The notes under the pieces are model-generated. The model ran no database searches. It worked only from the letters and a program-made list of their open reading frames with translations, and was not told where the DNA came from. The position numbers were made by a program, and so were the translations under genes. A DNA stretch of 14,647 nt from Cyanobium sp. NIES-981 (GTDB taxonomy: Bacteria > Cyanobacteriota > Cyanobacteriia > PCC-6307 > Cyanobiaceae): contig CAMDSS010000022.1 in NCBI GenBank assembly GCA_945907085.1, positions 1-14,647 on the forward strand. The letters are read 5' to 3'. Within the stretch, counting starts at the first letter, position 1. Each line of letters opens with the position of its first letter. This document shows, one piece after another, positions 12,224-14,647 of this stretch.

Positions 12224-14146
12224 TCAAGCAGCGTCAAGGCCGGCCGGATCTCCTGGCCCATCGAGCTGGCCATCCAGGGGGCCATCCATTTCAATCACTT
12301 CGCCGTTGAAAAAATCTGCCAGCCGCTTGGCTTTCTCATCGAGGGGGGCGGCCATCGGTGGTGGACCCCCATCTCTGGGCGCAGCTTGCACCTGGTGGGT
12401 GGCCTCCCGTTGGGGGGGCGCACTGGCAACTGCGCTGGCAGGCCCCTGGCTAGCGATGGGTGTTGGTGCAGGTGCTGGAGCTGGAGCTGAAACCGGGACT
12501 GAGGATGAAGGGGCTGGGGTTGGGAGTGGGGCAGCGGCAGTTCGGGCCAGGCTGGCTGGAGCTGGCACCGTGGCTTTGGGCGGCTGGGGTGGCATCTCGC
12601 CGCCACCTTCCAGTACCAGCTGGCGGGGACTACCCAGGGCCGAGGCCATGGCCTTTTCCAGTAGGGGCAGCCGGCTTTGCACCATGGCCATCCAGTTGCC
12701 CGCCACGGTGACCACAGCCCGCCTCTCATCGAGCCGCACCAATTGGGCCTGCTGGGAGAGCAGCATGCGGGTTGAGGGCAGTTCCAGGCCCGCCAGGATC
12801 TGTTGCCACAATTCGCCCAGGTTGGTTTCGCCCTTGGCTCCAGCGTTGGCTGCGAGGGTGGCTTCGGGACTGGTTTCGGGAGTTGCTTCAGGACTGGCCT
12901 GAACGGCAGGGGCAACCGCCGAGACTCCGCTTTGCACGGCTCCGCTTTGCGCTGCTTGGGTGGCTACGGCCTGCGCCACGACTGGCTGGGCAGGAGCTGG
13001 GATGGCCCTGGCCGCAACGGCTTGGGCAGGCGCAGCAGCGGGTGCGGCCTGGAGTTGGGTTTCTGCCAGGAGGCCCAGCAGCAAGACCTCGAGCCACAGT
13101 CGGGGATTGACGCTGTGGCGCAGTTGCTGCTCGCTGCCCTTGAGCTGGGCTTGCCAGAGCAGCAACCGCGCTTTGCCGATGCCGCGGGCCAGTTCTGGTA
13201 GCTGGGGCCGGAATTGGGGGGAGAAGCTGGTGAGCTCAAGGCGATCAGGGGCGGTGCCGGCTAGGACCAGATCCCGCAACAGACTGGCCAGGCCCTGGAG
13301 CACGGCGGTGGGCTCCCGGCCCCGCTCCAGCAGGTTGCGGCAGGCCTCGAGCAGGGCCAGGGGTTCGCTGGTGGCCAGGGCAGCCGCCAACCCCAGCAAC
13401 TCCTGCTCCGGTACGGCGCCAAGTAGCTCCCACACCGCCGAGGCTTCGATGGGCGCTGGCAGCAGGCTGAGTTGGTCGAGCAGGCTTTCGGCGTCCCTTA
13501 GGCCGCCCTGGGCCCGTTGGGCCACCACGTGCAGGGCTTCTGGGGTGATGCCGATCTGCTCCTGGTCGGCGATCCAAACCAGGTGCTGCTCCAGGGCTTG
13601 CAGGGGGATGCGCCGGAAATCGAAGCGCTGGCAGCGGCTCAAGATCGTGGGCAGAACCCGCTGGGGATCGGTGGTGGCCAGCACAAACACCACCCGCGGC
13701 GGCGGCTCTTCCAGGGTTTTGAGCAGGGCGTTGAACGCAGCGGTCGAGAGCATGTGGCACTCGTCAACCACATAAACCTTCCAGCGGGCCTGGACGGGCG
13801 CAAACCGGGAGCGCTCGATCAGTTCGCGGATGTTGTCGACGCCCGTGTTGGAGGCGGCGTCGATCTCGATGACATCGAGGGCATTGCCGGCCGCAATTGA
13901 CGTGCAGAGTTCACAGCTGCCGCAGGGTTCAGGCGTGGGGCCCTCGGATCCGATGCAGTTGAGCGAGCGGGCCAGGATCCTGGCGCTTGAGGTTTTGCCG
14001 GTGCCGCGCGGGCCACTGAAGAGATAGGCCGGGGCAATCCGGTTTTGCAGCAGGGCATTGCCCAGGGTGGCGGCAATCGCCTCCTGACCCACCAGCTGGT
14101 TGAACCGCTGGGGCCGGTATTTGTGGTGGAGGGGTTGGTACGCCGT
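12224..14146 (-). CDS. dnaX: DNA polymerase III subunit gamma/tau, apparent ACG start
   Basis: DnaX is the AAA+ clamp-loader ATPase that loads the beta clamp and organises the replisome. From the ACG at 14146 it has 640 residues and begins AYQPLHHKYRPQRF, the family N-terminus. Walker A GPRGTGKTS is at 45-53. A four-cysteine zinc module follows (Cys64, then CGSCELC). Walker B is VYVVDECHML, and sensor 1 with the arginine finger is ATTDPQRVLPTILSRCQRF. Domain III follows. Two Ala/Pro/Ser-rich linkers flank a conserved C-terminal module (LWQQILAGLELPSTRMLL to LVLEGG), and the protein ends near ADFFNGEVIEMDG. No ATG, GTG or TTG lies between the in-frame TAA at 14174-14176 and this N-terminus. 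The next standard start, GTG 14092, would remove 18 conserved residues. No intein interrupts the P-loop. It lies 36 bases downstream of clpX. Confidence 0.93.
   Translation of the reverse strand, partial: TAYQPLHHKYRPQRFNQLVGQEAIAATLGNALLQNRIAPAYLFSGPRGTGKTSSARILARSLNCIGSEGPTPEPCGSCELCTSIAAGNALDVIEIDAASNTGVDNIRELIERSRFAPVQARWKVYVVDECHMLSTAAFNALLKTLEEPPPRVVFVLATTDPQRVLPTILSRCQRFDFRRIPLQALEQHLVWIADQEQIGITPEALHVVAQRAQGGLRDAESLLDQLSLLPAPIEASAVWELLGAVPEQELLGLAAALATSEPLALLEACRNLLERGREPTAVLQGLASLLRDLVLAGTAPDRLELTSFSPQFRPQLPELARGIGKARLLLWQAQLKGSEQQLRHSVNPRLWLEVLLLGLLAETQLQAAPAAAPAQAVAARAIPAPAQPVVAQAVATQAAQSGAVQSGVSAVAPAVQASPEATPETSPEATLAANAGAKGETNLGELWQQILAGLELPSTRMLLSQQAQLVRLDERRAVVTVAGNWMAMVQSRLPLLEKAMASALGSPRQLVLEGGGEMPPQPPKATVPAPASLARTAAAPLPTPAPSSSVPVSAPAPAPAPTPIASQGPASAVASAPPQREATHQVQAAPRDGGPPPMAAPLDEKAKRLADFFNGEVIEMDGPLDGQLDGPGDPAGLDAA
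12925..12950 (-). repeat. dnaX: Short tandem repeat in the dnaX linker
   Basis: CTCCGCTTTGC occurs at 12925-12935 and 12940-12950 with a 15-base period. It encodes the five-residue repeat AQSGA/VQSGV inside the Ala/Ser-rich linker of DnaX. The next part of the linker (minus-strand 12840-12900) repeats SPEAT/TPET. These repeats probably arise by slippage in a disordered segment and keep the frame. Confidence 0.55.
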
Positions 14147-14182
14147 AGGGGGCCGTGGGGCGGAAGCTTGAGGTTACGGCGG

Positions 14183-14647
14183 CTAGGCCGATTCCTGTTG
14201 TTCCCGCTCCAGCACGCTGGGATGGGCAAGCACCTGGGCCTTGCTGCGAGCCTCCACCAGCTCGCGGGTGATGGTGAAGGCCTTCACGTCATTGCGGGAC
14301 GGCAGGTCGTACATCAAATCGAGCATCAGCTCTTCGACAATGCCGCGTAGGGCGCGGGCGCCGGTTTTGCGCCGATAGGCCTCGATTGCGATCGCTTCGA
14401 CGGCCCCGGGTTCGAAGTCCAGGCGCACGTTGTCCATGCTGAGCAGGGTTTGGAACTGCTTCACCAGGGCGTCGCGTGGCTCGGTGAGGATGGCCTCCAG
14501 GGCTTGGGTATCGAGGGGTTCGAGCACGGCGCTCACGGGCAGACGGCCAATGAATTCGGGAATCAGGCCGTAGCGCACCAGGTCTTCGGGCTGCATGTGC
14601 CGCAGCACCTCAGCCGCATGGCGGTCTTTGCCGCCGCGGGGGCGGCT
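14183..14647 (-). CDS. clpX: ATP-dependent Clp protease ATP-binding subunit ClpX, C-terminal part
   Basis: The window holds the last 154 residues of ClpX, the AAA+ unfoldase that feeds proteins to ClpP. The frame is open to base 14647, so the zinc domain and Walker motifs are outside the window. Visible family blocks are LVRYGLIPEFIGRLPVSAVLEPLD (with the IPEF motif and the arginine that follows), LVKQFQTLLSMDNVRLDFE, and the sensor 2 segment RKTGARALRGIVEELMLDLMYDLPS. The lower-case alternative, HslU, lacks this ending. The GTG at 14608 is an internal valine (AAEVLRHMQPEDL). The TAG stop is followed 36 bases later by dnaX, the usual clpX-dnaX order in picocyanobacteria, usually behind tig and clpP. 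Confidence 0.96.
   Translation of the reverse strand, partial: SRPRGGKDRHAAEVLRHMQPEDLVRYGLIPEFIGRLPVSAVLEPLDTQALEAILTEPRDALVKQFQTLLSMDNVRLDFEPGAVEAIAIEAYRRKTGARALRGIVEELMLDLMYDLPSRNDVKAFTITRELVEARSKAQVLAHPSVLEREQQESA

Noticed and set aside
13985..14015. Possible intein in the dnaX P-loop, as in some cyanobacteria
   Set aside because: GPRGTGKTS is continuous and the flanking ATPase sequence runs on without an insertion.
14388..14395. HIP1 palindrome GCGATCGC
   Set aside because: I noticed only one copy in the window, inside clpX. That is unremarkable for GC-rich DNA and shows no HIP1 enrichment.
1..14647. Mobile element, CRISPR array, defence island, toxin-antitoxin pair or tRNA gene
   Set aside because: No transposase, integrase, nuclease or toxin-like protein, no regularly spaced repeats and no tRNA-like clover-leaf were seen. 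The window reads as core chromosome.

Overview
The window looks like core chromosome of a GC-rich picocyanobacterium of the Synechococcus/Cyanobium type. The evidence is the sulfolipid genes sqdB and sqdX, a Ycf37-like TPR protein, a small Psb34-like photosystem II protein, a monoglucosyldiacylglycerol-synthase-like glycosyltransferase, and the clpX-dnaX order. Coding is dense, with no phage, transposon, CRISPR or tRNA genes. No gene-free stretch reaches 300 bases; the longest gap is about 109 bases.

Layout, left to right. (1) 1-3666, plus strand: the 3' end of guaA, two unrecognised genes (213 and 122 aa) and the elongation-type penicillin-binding protein mrdA. (2) 3663-7185, minus strand, transcribed right to left: thiG, a 55-aa psb34-like gene, sqdB, sqdX. 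(3) 7245-7910, plus strand: an unrecognised exported protein. (4) 7920-9076, minus strand: rpmI, rplT, ycf37-like. (5) 9142-12196, plus strand: a SpoIID/LytB-domain protein and a GT2 glycosyltransferase, probably MgdA. (6) 12224-14647, minus strand: clpX (3' end) and dnaX. The convergent junctions are very tight: a 4-base overlap of stop codons at 3663-3666, a 9-base gap at 7911-7919 and a 27-base gap at 12197-12223.

Several genes serve the thylakoid membrane or envelope. SqdB and SqdX make sulfolipid. MgdA would make the galactolipid precursor. The Psb34-like and Ycf37-like proteins would help assemble photosystems II and I. MrdA and the SpoIID-domain protein act on peptidoglycan. Clustering may simply reflect conserved picocyanobacterial gene order.

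I see no clearly new multi-gene system. The points most worth a second look are: dnaX, which has no ATG, GTG or TTG ahead of its conserved N-terminus and seems to start at ACG; sqdX, which starts at TTG in the same frame as sqdB with one amber codon between them; a 31-base hairpin just upstream of the 122-aa gene; two tandem hairpins upstream of the psb34-like gene; and the two unknown genes that lead into mrdA.
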